Of a DNA stretch of 35,838 nt, positions 1-9,700 are shown piece by piece (position 1 is the first letter of the stretch; the number at the start of each line of letters is the position of its first letter). The notes beneath the pieces were generated by a model, which saw nothing but the letters and a program-made list of their open reading frames with translations, had not been told where the DNA came from and searched no databases. Where the stretch lies: NCBI GenBank assembly GCA_003615045.1, contig ML014300.1, positions 1 through 35,838 of the forward strand. The letters run 5' to 3'. Made by a program: the position numbers and the translations under genes. Source of the stretch: Caulochytrium protostelioides. Lineage: Eukaryota > Chytridiomycota > Caulochytriomycetes > Caulochytriales > Caulochytriaceae.

Positions 1-1718
1 GGGACGCGTGGTCGCGGCGGCTTCGAGGGCTTCGCGGGCTTCGATGGCGGGGATGCTTGCGCTGCGGCCGTGCGGCGCGCCGATGCCGCGGACGCTGAAG
101 ACGCCAAAGATGCCGTAGAGGGCGCGGGCGACGCCGCGGGCGTCAGCGTGGCGGAGGCCGCGACCGGCGCCGCGAGCGTGGGTAGGACCGCCGCCCCGCT
201 GCCGCGGACGGCTTCCAGCGCCGTCAGCGCGCTCGGCGTCTCGAGGTCGATGCTGCTGTCGCAGCCGGCGCTGCTCTCGAGGTCGATATCGATCAGCTCG
301 TCGCCCAGCGCGTCGTGCGGATCGCGTGGCGGCGTCGGCGCGGGCGGCGGCGTCCCTGGCTGCACGAGCGCGACCTTCAAGCGCTGCGCCACGTGGCTGA
401 AGCGGTACACGGCGGCACTGACGTCCTCGATGTCCTGGGCCATGCCGTGCTGCAGCGCGGTCGGCGAGCGCGGCTCGAAGACGGTGCCGCCGTTGCAGCG
501 GAAGGTCGCCACGAGCTGCTCGACGCGCTGCAGCATGCGGCGCCGCGCGTTGCGCAGCTCCGACGTCGTCGCGAGCACGGCCGCGCCCGCGGGGTGGCCG
601 ACCGCCGAGTGCGCGAGGGTGCGGATGTGGCCGTCGAGGTCCTGCGCGGTGACGAGCAGCTTGTCGCCGGCGATCGGCATGTTGCCGGTCTGCGAGACCA
701 TCGCGTTGAGAGCGCGCAGCGGCACCGCGATCCGCGCGAGCGCGTCCTCCCAGGAGAGGGGCTGGCCGGGGCGCGGCGCGGCGGCGGCCAGCGCGGCGCC
801 CGCGGCGGTGCCGGGCCGCGGCAGCGTGCGCACGGGCGACGGCGGGACCCATCCGGCGGACGCCGTCGACGCCGACGCCGACGCCGACGCCGCGGGCATC
901 GCCGGCGCGGGGGCCGGCACGGGCCGTGGCGGCGGCGATGTCGCGGCCGACGCGGCCATAGACGTGCGGGAGGGCGGTTCGCTGGGCCGGCGGGGCCGGC
1001 TCGCGGTCGAGACGGCGCGGGAGCGCGCGATCGGGCGGACGGTCGGGGCCGGGACTGCGGGGGTGGCGGCGGCGGCGGCGGCGGCCGTCGCTGCCGGCGC
1101 GCGCTGCAGGGCCTGCACGGCGGAGTTGAGGGCCGCGGCGGCGGGCGCCATCGCGGATGCCGCGGCAGCCGAGAGTACCGGCGGCGGCTGCATCAACGGC
1201 GGCTGCGACGGCGGCGATGCGGATGGCTTTGCTGTCGTGGCGGGCGCCACGGTGGACCGCGTCGCCGTCACGCCGGGTGCGATCGACGGCGGGGGCGTGG
1301 GCCGTGGCGTGGCGGCCAGCGCCGGCGCTGTTGATGGCCGCGTCGGCGTCGTCGTCGTCGTCGTCGGTATTGCTTTAGCCGTGGACATGGCCATCGATGA
1401 GGCGAAGGGCGCGGACGGCGGCGGGCGGGCAAACTGCTCCCGCGCGTCGACGGCCGTGCTCGATGTCGATGTCGATCCTGTGCGCGACGTTGTGGCCGAC
1501 CGCCACGAGGCGCCGGACGTGCTGGTCGAGGTCCGGCAGGTCGTCGTGGTCGATGCCGAGGCCGGCGCCGGCGCCGTGGCCGCGGCCGAGTTTACAGCGT
1601 CCACCGGTGGCGCGGCCGCGCGCTGACCAGCAGCCGACCGCGGGAGCGAGTGGTGCATCGGGGTCAGGCGGCGGTGCTCGGCGGACGCCGTCCGCGTCGG
1701 CGGCACCGGCCCGTTCAT
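1..1718 (-). CDS. Unrecognised low-complexity protein with a central helical segment (5' part; runs off left edge)
   Basis: The minus strand stays open from a stop at 1833-1835 to position 1. The first ATG in that frame is at 1718 in a good context (CACC before ATG). Later in-frame ATGs at 1658, 1394 and 1388 are alternatives, so the start is uncertain. From 1718 about 572 residues are visible and the C-terminus is missing. The N-terminal 320 residues are Ala/Pro/Ser/Thr-rich. Residues about 320-455 look like a real folded helical segment: it begins SWEDALARIAVPLRALNAM, nearly every codon ends in G or C, and heptad-like Leu/Val spacing and RRRMLQRVEQL follow. An acidic patch (DELIDIDLES) and an Ala/Ser/Lys tail come next. 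The long plus-strand frame over the same DNA is its antisense shadow. Between about 1380 and 1660 a different minus-strand frame has better third-position bias, so an intron or another N-terminus is possible. I do not recognise the family. Confidence 0.5.
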   Translation of the reverse strand, partial: MNGPVPPTRTASAEHRRLTPMHHSLPRSAAGQRAAAPPVDAVNSAAATAPAPASASTTTTCRTSTSTSGASWRSATTSRTGSTSTSSTAVDAREQFARPPPSAPFASSMAMSTAKAIPTTTTTTPTRPSTAPALAATPRPTPPPSIAPGVTATRSTVAPATTAKPSASPPSQPPLMQPPPVLSAAAASAMAPAAAALNSAVQALQRAPAATAAAAAAATPAVPAPTVRPIARSRAVSTASRPRRPSEPPSRTSMAASAATSPPPRPVPAPAPAMPAASASASASTASAGWVPPSPVRTLPRPGTAAGAALAAAAPRPGQPLSWEDALARIAVPLRALNAMVSQTGNMPIAGDKLLVTAQDLDGHIRTLAHSAVGHPAGAAVLATTSELRNARRRMLQRVEQLVATFRCNGGTVFEPRSPTALQHGMAQDIEDVSAAVYRFSHVAQRLKVALVQPGTPPPAPTPPRDPHDALGDELIDIDLESSAGCDSSIDLETPSALTALEAVRGSGAAVLPTLAAPVAASATLTPAASPAPSTASLASSASAASARRTAAAQASPPSKPAKPSKPPRPRV

Positions 1719-3840
1719 GGTGCGGAGGGAAGCGGCGGCGGCATGCACGCCGCCGGCATAGGGACGGCGTCGACGGGATCGCAGAGACGACCGGAACGCT
1801 GCTTCACGAAACCTCAAAACAGAAAAGCGAGATTAGCCAACCACGATGGTCGATAATGGCTCGCGCTCGGTCGGTTGACGAGATTCGATAGACCAAAGGC
1901 TCGAGGGGGAGGGTGCTTAAAAGGTGTACGTCGGACGGGCGTTCCCACTGGTCTGATGCACCCTTGGCGACGGGCGAGACCACGAGGATTGCTTCCAAAG
2001 GCCCCATGAGCCACGGGATCGGCGCTCCAACCCACGTTTCAGCACGCAGACGCATCCGGCGAGCATCGAATGCCTCTGCGGAAGCTGCGACTTCGCATGA
2101 AACGCCGGTTCCCGCATTCCCCGTCGGTGCTAGCGGTCGCCGCCAGCGGCAAGCATGCTGCAGGAGACAGGAGCAGGACCAGGACCAGGACCAGGAGTCA
2201 TCGCACCACGAGCCGCATCGTCGAGGCGGTCGCGGAGGTCGAGTCAGCCGAGACGGGTTCGAAGCGACGAAGCGCCCGCAGACCCTGTCCTCTCGGCGCC
2301 TCGACCCCACGGTCTCTGCCGGCCTCTGCCGGCCACGCCATATTGGCCGGCGCGCTGCCGACGTCCGCCGTCTCCGTAGATCCCCGCCTAGGGGAGCGTG
2401 TGACACCCGAAGTGATGCTGACCTCAGCACGGCGACGGCGTCGTCGAGCGGCGCGTCCTGCCCTTCGGGCGTCTGCGTCCGGGCACGAAGGCGGCGACCC
2501 GCCTGTTCAGTAGAAATGGCGCGGCCTCCGCCCGCGCTCGCCCTCCACGACGCGGGGGAACCCGAGCGCGGGAGGGATCACGCGGGAATGGCGTCGGCCT
2601 CGGCCTCGGCCGCGCAAGAGGCGTTTGCCGGTCCATTTTTTTTTTCTCGCCTGGTCGGCCGAACGCCTTCCGAGCCCCTGCCCATGGCTTCATGCGTCCC
2701 GATGAGCACGACGACGGCCCACGGCAGGTCCACCCACGCGTCGGGTGTGAAGGCGTTTCTCGCAGCAGCAATAGTAGCAGGAGCAGCAGGAGCAGCAGGA
2801 GCAGCAGGAGCAGCAGGAGCAGCAGCAGCAGGAGCAGGAGCAGCAGGAGCAGCAGCAGAACCGAGGAAGTGGTCAAGCGGCGACATGCGCGCGTCGGTGG
2901 CCGTGGCGAGACGGGCCATGTGGCGTCGTAGCCGCGGGGCGGTCCCGCAGCCCCCAATGGCGCGGCCACGGTGAAGGCAGGCAGGCAGGCGCGGCTGGGC
3001 CCCGAGGATCGGCGAAGGCGCCGCTGGCGCCGGCGGGCGGAGGCACGCCACCGTGAACGCGCCGTGACGGGTGTCACGCTCGTGCGACGCGTTGATGCTT
3101 GCAGAGGGTCGTGCGCGTGCACGTGGTGACTGCGCTGCGGATCGGCGCTGCATTGGGCAACGGCCCAGGAGCTCCAGAATGGTCGACTCTTGGAGCCACC
3201 GTCGCGTATGAATCGGCTCAAGCTAAGCACGCGTCGACAGCGTCATCCTCGCCGTGCTGGTGGGGCGAGACACCCGCGGGCGAGATTGACCCAGACAGCG
3301 AGGCTGCCCTCGGGCGCTCGTCACGATGACGCGTCGGCGAGGCGATGACGTGATGCCACCCGGGCGACGTCATCACGCGACCTCAGCAGGATGAAAGGGA
3401 CGTCCGTCCTTCAAGAACATCGAGGGAGCTGCGGATCTGCGGTATGAACTGATGGAGACGATGCCGGCATCGACCCATCCGCCCATGGTTCTTGGGGGGG
3501 TCGATCGCGACTGGACCACGTCGATGAGCAGAGCAGACCGACCCAGTGACAAGCGACTCTGGCACGAGGCTGCTATTCCCCGGTAGACCCGCAGCGCCGA
3601 GCGCCTCTGCTTCTTCCACAGTCGACCTTTCCTTTCTCGCGTCCTCCAACTCGTTCCTCAGCATGACGCCCGCCATGACCCCGTGTCACGAAACCGCCTA
3701 TGGTGAGTCGGCCTATTCTCTCCGTATACCGCGGTCGGCGCCGACGCGCCGTTGCTGATGTTCCTCAAGATCGATGACTCACGGATGGCCCCACGGGATG
3801 CGACGACGCTGCTTGGTGGTTCCGGGACCGGCGGCCGGCG
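1719..3840. other. Gene-poor stretch, no convincing coding sequence
   Basis: I see no conserved domain, no tRNA and no spliced gene that can be defended here. Open frames exist on both strands but are Arg/Pro/Ala-rich with no family resemblance. The stretch holds a GCA/GGA-type imperfect trinucleotide array (about 2756-2862), a T10 run at 2636-2645 and a small 7-bp inverted repeat (CGTGATG...CATCACG) near 3350-3378. It should contain the divergent promoters of the left-edge minus-strand gene and of the WOPR gene. Confidence 0.5.
2756..2862. repeat. Imperfect (GCA/GGA)n trinucleotide array
   Basis: About 100 bp of AGC, AGG and GCA triplets in tandem with occasional substitutions. The minus strand would read poly-Leu or Ala/Pro runs and the plus strand Ser/Arg or Ala/Gly runs. 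No surrounding gene model supports translation in any frame, so it is best treated as a non-coding microsatellite. Confidence 0.8.
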
Positions 3841-4905
3841 ATGGGGGCAGGCCTCGTTCAGACCACGCTGGACGCGCTGCTCGTGGTGCAAGCGTGCTGC
3901 GACGGCGCGCTGCCCTTGATGCAGCAGCGGATCGACGACCGCGCGCGTCGCCAGATTCGCAGCGGCGCCATCTACGTCTTCGTCAAGGCCGCCGTGCGCG
4001 GGATGGGCATCCGCCGCTGGACCGACGGGTATACGTGGACCCCGAGCCGCATCGAGGGCAACTTTCTCGTGTACTTCGAGGCCACGCCCGCGCCCTCCGC
4101 CGTCGCGCCCGTGCCGCGCCGCCGCCACGGCGGCCACGCCCGCCGCAAACCGCCCAAGAAGCGCGCCCTCGCCTTCGACCGGCTGCACCGCGCGCTGCCA
4201 ACGGAAGACGCGACGACGGCTCCGGACGCGGCTGCCGTGACTTCGGCGTCGCCTGCCACCTCGACGACGACGACAACAACTACGACGCCCGCGCCGCCGC
4301 CCGCGGCACCGCGACGCTGGCGCGACCGCGATGGAGCGGAGGCTGGTGGTTCTGCCGAGGAGCCCGCCGAGGACCCGTACCGCGTGGCCGTGACGGACCA
4401 CACGCTGATCAAACGGACCTTCTCGGTGCGCATCGGCGGCCAGGAGTACCACCTGGTCAACTACCATCGTCCGTGCGACTTGAAGGCCGGCCTGTAAGTG
4501 ACCTCCCCGCGCCACCCCGCGAGCGCTCAAGCATGCCCCGGCACATCGGATCACCGTCGTTCACTCACCGGCTACAGGATTACATGGGGTGGTCGGGGCT
4601 TCCGGCACATCGCCAGCCTGCCGCTGCCGCGGGAGCAGCCGTGGTCGGCCACCACGCGCGTCGACGCGCATCTCATCTTCAACCCACAGCTCCGGCGCCC
4701 TGCCACGTTTGTGCCCTTCCTGCCGCTGGGGCCGGTGCCCTGGCGGTCGCTGCGTGCGGCCGCCCCGCCCACCCGGCTGGCGATGGACCGGCCGCCGGAG
4801 CAGGCGCCCGCGTCGCCGGCGCTGCTGCCGCCGACCCATGACGCGGACGATGACCGCCGGCACGAGGCGTCCGACGGCTTCAAGATGCCCGCCGCGCATC
4901 TCTGA
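3841..4905 (+). CDS. Gti1/Pac2 (WOPR) family transcription factor, two exons
   Basis: Exons are 3841-4493 and 4578-4905, giving 326 residues. The first WOPR box spans residues 1-80: TTLDALLVVQAC, IRSGAIYVF (39-47), RRWTDG (58-63), W66, S69-R70 and GNFLVYFE (73-80). A basic, Ala/Thr-rich linker follows. The second box has LIKRTFSVRIGGQEYHLVNY (189-208), and splicing carries it on through ITWGG. The two boxes pack together into one DNA-binding fold in this fungal family, whose members (Wor1, Ryp1, Pac2, Gti1) control morphological switching, mating and virulence programmes. Start: ATG 3841 is the first in-frame ATG after a stop at 3775. The tail after the domain is Pro-rich and short compared with many family members. 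Family assignment is firm; the exact orthologue and the regulated process are not known. Confidence 0.93.
4494..4577 (+). other. Intron of the WOPR gene (84 nt, phase 2)
   Basis: The donor is GTAAGT at 4494, directly after the codon bases CT, and its TAA would otherwise be read as a stop. The acceptor is CTACAG ending at 4577. Joining CT with G gives a Leu codon and continues the frame into ITWGGRGFRHIASLPL without interruption. A CTCAC/CTAC-type branch region precedes the acceptor. Confidence 0.88.
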
Positions 4906-6746
4906 GCCACGCGTCATTGCGCAGCAGCGAGCAGCCAACCGGCGCAGGCGCGTCGCCACGATGATCACCCGTTCGACGAGGGGTCTCCTCAGGCGCGTCA
5001 CCCCCGTCGCCATGGCCAAGGCGACCTCGGTCGTCCTCGGGGTTCTGCCGGACGGCGGAGGGACTTGGCTGCCGCTTCCGCTCGGATCGAACCGGTTCGA
5101 ACCACCCACAAGACAGTTTTTTTTTTGCCTGCCCGATTTTCGGTCGGTCATGCTGTGTTGGGCGTCCAATTTTGCACGTGCGTGCTTCCGACGGACGAGA
5201 GCGACTCAGACCAGCGGCAGCAGGATGAGCGCACCGACATCGGTGGTGATGCCGAGCGGTTGGCGAGTTGGCGACGGCGTCGGCAGCGCGATCCCGCAGT
5301 GGCAGCCAGGCCGAAGGCGACGCCGCGTGCTGAGCGCCGCGGCTTAGACCCCGGCGGGGCAGGCCCTGTCCTCCTTCCTGGCGGCACTTACCTAAGCCTC
5401 CTCCTTGGCGGCGGGGGCTGCGCCATGAACCTGGGCCGTGTCGGACTTCTTGGGCGCCCGCCACGGCTGCCGCGGCCGCCTTTCGCGGCGGAAGCGGCCG
5501 CAGGTCGGCGTTCGCCGCCGACTCCGCGCGAGCCATCACGACACGGCTGGCCGGCCTGCGGGTGGTCCACGCGGCGCGTTGGCGCGTGCGCTTGGTCTGC
5601 GGCTCCGTCGCCGCGAACGAGCGCTGCGAGCAACGGCACCCCCGCCGGACCCCTGGCGACGGCGGCGACGGCGGCGACGGCGGCGGCGGCATCGGCATGG
5701 ACCCCCGGCAGGGATCGGCCGTGGCTGGCCGTCGCACGAGCCGCAGGGGGCTCCGAGGGCGCGAGAGCGCGAGCGCCTGGGAGGCGAGGGCGGCGCCATG
5801 CGAAGGCCGCGTTTCCGCTTCTCGGCCGGCGCCGGCGATGCGGCCCGCGTCGTCGCCGAGGCCGCGGCCATCCCGCCGGCCAGGGGCCTCGTCAGCCGGT
5901 GGTCCATCGGGAACACTCGAGCACCCGGCGCCCACGTGGCTCGCGAGCCGGGGGTGTGAAAGGCAGCCGCCGTCGGTGACCGGTCGAGGCGTCACGGGCG
6001 CCGTGGCGCTGATCATCCGCGTGAACTCCGCTCGGGGCCCAGCGTCGCCATGCCATGATCCGGCTGCATCGCTCCTTGGATCCATCCATCGACCTCGAGG
6101 CAGCCTTCGATGCCTCTGCCACTCGCCCACGGACGCATCCCCTCGCATACTGAGGCCACCCTCGCGGATTGACCCAAGCTCGTTTGACCGTCATCAGCGC
6201 CGGTCTTGACGGACCCTGACGGACCTGACGGACCTGACGCGCCGCCAGCCTAGACGTGGCTCGGTCACCTAATCGCTGCTCGTTCGTCGACCCAGACGCC
6301 GCCGACCACCAACACAGCCGCCCATCGGCACCCGCACCGGGCAGAGGCGCCCAACGACACATGCCTGGCGCGCGCCGCCTGAGCTGGCGCAGCCGAGCCT
6401 CGTTGCGTCTGCGGCCATGCTCGGCCGCGGCCACCGCGACGCCATCGCGCCGTCGCCATGGACGTTGTCGTCACTAGCGTCGTCACTGCCATCGCCGCGC
6501 ACGACCGCCGGCTGGCCGGCGCTCGCTGCTTCGGCCGCTGTTCCGGCTTCCCGCTCACGATGGACGTTCAGCCACGCCCCAGCAGCGGTCGTAGCAGCAG
6601 CAGCAATAGCAGTAACAGCAGCAGTCGCATTGAGACGGCCTCGCAGATCCAGAGACCGCTCAGCGTCGGCGTCGCCCGTCCCTCCGCGCCCGCCAAGACC
6701 ACCGCGCGGCCATGACTCCCACCGCCGTGCGATTCGCGGGCCCGCC
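4906..6746. other. Intergenic stretch with a possible minus-strand spliced gene
   Basis: No family is recognisable. The minus strand carries a strong donor (TTAG|GTAAGT, 5394-5386), and acceptor-like CTCAG follows about 60 nt later. Beyond it a frame reads ALPTPSPTRQPLGITTDV and ends in a hydrophobic tail, with a TGA stop at 5208-5206. Upstream of the donor, frames with good third-position bias read EPQTKRTRQRAAWTTRR and then, in another phase, APKKSDTAQVHGAAPAAKEE. No single consistent exon chain can be assembled by eye. A three-copy direct repeat lies at 6208-6239. The promoter of the SH3 membrane-protein gene should be in the right part. Confidence 0.3.
6208..6239 (+). repeat. Short tandem repeat, unit about GACGGACCT
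   Basis: Three near-identical 9-10 nt units (GACGGACCCT, then GACGGACCT twice) lie head to tail, about 510 bp upstream of the SH3 membrane-protein start. No coding frame explains it. It could be a simple slippage product or clustered binding sites. Confidence 0.6.
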
Positions 6747-9700
6747 ATGTCCGGGATCCTCGTGGTCGTGGCCATGCTCGTCTCGCTCGGGTGCCGCATC
6801 GGGTCGCCATGGGTGCCCGTGCGTGCGGGCCCCATCAGCACGACGACCTCGCACATCACCTCCTGCGCCGACTACAACAACCTCTGCCTCTCGCAGTCGG
6901 TCACCAAGCACTGTCTCCCGCCCGCGGAGCACCGCGACCGCCCGGCCTACTTTGCGGCGTCCTGCACCTCGCCGGGCGGCAACCCGCCCTTCGGCACGAG
7001 CGAGGGCACCTGCGGCGCGTGCTACTGCAATGGCAACCCGGGGCTGCTCGCCAACCTGCCCTGCTCGCAGCTCGCGGTCCACAACCCCAACGCGCTGCCC
7101 AAAGAAGCCGAGAGCGACGGCGGCGGTAGCGACGAGCGTGACGGCGGCCACGACGGCGAGAGCCAGGGTGAGGCATCGCAAGAGCCACCCGCGTCGCCGG
7201 AACCCTTGCCGACCACGGCGCCGCCGCCGCACTCCCGCACGCGCCAGCCGGCCGAGACGGCTACGCGCACCACGACGGCCACGGCCACGGCCACGGCCAC
7301 GGCCACTGTCACCACCACCACCACCACCACGTCGGCGGCATCGACCGTCATTGCGACGTCGCCGCGCCATGCGGACGGCGACGGCGGCGGTGACGCCAGC
7401 GAGCCGGCGGCCACAACAACCGAGACGCTGACGCAGCCCGGCCCGACCTCCACGTTGTGGACACTGCCCACGTCGCTGCCGGCAAACGGGTTTGGCGGCG
7501 CGTCGTTCCCCAGCAGTGCGATCGGCGGCGCCGTCTCGGCCGTGCTCGTCGCCACCATCCTGATCGTCGCGTTTCTCATCTACAATCGCCGGCGGCAGCA
7601 CGCCGCGAAGCCCCTGCACGGCGCGCTGGCGGCCGCGGGCGTCCCGCCCCCGGGCGCGGCGCCCACCGACGGCGCCATCGACGTCACTCGCCCCTACACC
7701 CGGGATTTCATTCGCAGCGACGCCGAGTCGGATCGCGACGACCACGGCGCCCCCCGCTCCGGCGACCGCAGCACCACCGGCAGTCGCGGACGCCCCCGTC
7801 GGCACGGCCGTGGCGGCAGCGACCGTGGCGGCGACACCGACGACCTCGACGACCGCGATACGCTCGAGACCCACGGCACGCGGGCGTCGCGGCCGTCGGC
7901 GGGCCGCCGCAGTCGCGACCGCGACCACCGCCGGTCTCGCGACCGCAGCAGCGACCGGTCCCGCTCCCACCCCCGCGACGGAGACCACGAGTCGTGGTCG
8001 CCCAGCGCGCGCTTCGGAGGTGATCGCGGGGCGTCCGCAAGGTCCTCGGCGTGGTTGGAGGCGTCGGAGACGGACGCCGCGGGCGCTCCGTCGCGCCGCT
8101 GGTATGGCCGGGCGCGGCGCGACAGCCGCCTGAGCCACGCCCGTCCGGGTCGGGCGCGCGCGCCCTCGTCGGCGTCGCCACGGTCGCCGCTCGCCTCGCC
8201 GGCCTCCGCCGCTGCCGCTGCGACGCCGTCCATGACGGCCGCGTTCCTGCTCAGCGATAACGCCCAGCGGCCGGGCAAGACCCGCGCCAAGCAGGGCAAG
8301 CACGCGTTCCACAGCGTCAAGGGCCAAAAGAAGCCGACGCCGCCGCGGATGGCCATGGCCGCGATCCAGGCGTTTCTGTCGCGCGGCGTGAGCGGCATGG
8401 TCGGCGGCCACCACGGCGCCCCTGGCGGCGGCGGCGCGCCCGCGCCCGCCTCGCGCCGCCGCGGCTTGGTGTCTTCCACGGCCTCCTCCAACGCCTCGCT
8501 CTACGGCGACGCCGACAGCGGGCTACCGGTCATCACCTTTGACCCCGACGATATGCCCCTGCAGTATATGGCGTGGTCGGTGGCGCAGCAGCAGCAACAG
8601 CAGCAGCAGCAACAGCAGCAGCTCTACTACCAGCAGCAGCACCCGCAGCAGCAGGGCACGCGACGGCCGGCGATCCGGCCGCCCGAGCAGAAGCCTTTCA
8701 TCCCGAGCCCCGCAGCGAGTGTAGCGTTCAGTCTGCTTGCGCGCGGCGAGGGCCGGCAAAAGACGCTGACGGCGGCGCGGGCCGCGGCCGCCGCAGCGCA
8801 GGGCGGCGCGCGCGACCTGCCGGTGCTCAGCAAGCAGGAGCGCCTCAACCACCTGCGCCACTTCCAGCCGCGCCAGTCGCGGCTCCGGTGCACGGTGACG
8901 CTCGCGTCGCTCATTGGCTCGTCGGGTTCGGACACGATGACCGACCAGGAGCTCATTAGCGAGATTGCCAGTCTCATGGACGACACCTCGGACCCTGGCC
9001 ACGGCTCGCCCGGCCCCCGTGCCTCCATGGCCAGTCTCCACCGATGTCCCGCCTCGCCAGCTTCGGCTTGTCTGAGCCCCCACCTCGAGACCCCATGCGA
9101 TCTCATGGTCGCTTCGATCCAGTCCCTCCCTGACGGCGAGGCGGCCAGCCGCGAGCCCGCGATGCCGACCGCAGCGACGGCGCGGCCGGGGTCGCCCGCC
9201 CCGGCGGCGCCTACGGCCATGTTGCCTATGGGCGACACGCGGCCGAGTGCACCGAGCGAAGCGCTGTCGCGCCAGTGGCAAGAGATCGCCGACCGCGTCG
9301 CGGCGGCCGTCGCCTCGTCCACGCCGCCGCCGCCCCGAAACGTCCCGCGCAGCGGCCGCCCGCCCCGGATGGCGTCGCCGCCGGCGTCGCCGCCGCGGCC
9401 CTCGCCAGCGTCCGCCTCGGCGTCGGTGGCCCACGACGGGACGGTGCCGCGCCCCCTGAGCACGGCGTCCGCCCACGACATCGACCTCGTGGCGGCCGCG
9501 GCCAACACGGCGCTACCCGCGTGGGCCGACGACGTCTCGGAGACCGGCTCGGAGGCGCGGTCCGCGCGGTCGTCGGTCCGCGCCGCCTCGGTCCGCTCCT
9601 CGCTACCGCACGCGTCGCCGATCCGGTCGTCGCCCCTGCGCGCGTCCGGCCTTCGTGCCGCCACGCCGCCGCCGCTTGCATCAGCGTCGTCTCACGCCGT

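Noticed and set aside
70-1626. 518-codon plus-strand open frame at the left edge
   Set aside because: It is codon-aligned antisense to the minus-strand gene. Its product is Ala/Gly/Arg/Val filler with no domain, while the minus strand shows a coherent helical segment with strong third-position GC.
3345-3380. CRE-like GACGTCATCA with a 7-bp inverted repeat
   Set aside because: Too short to separate from chance in this GC-rich DNA, and not positioned at a defined promoter.
5080-5130. tRNA-like B-box (GGTTCGAACC) followed by a T run
   Set aside because: The ten bases are simply a palindrome. No T-stem pairs on either strand, and no D-arm or anticodon arm can be folded.
6660-8414. 584-codon minus-strand open frame, and other long frames opposite the SH3 membrane protein
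   Set aside because: These are shadows of the GC-rich sense gene, Arg/Ala/Gly-rich and without motifs. The plus strand has the signal peptide, transmembrane helix and SH3.
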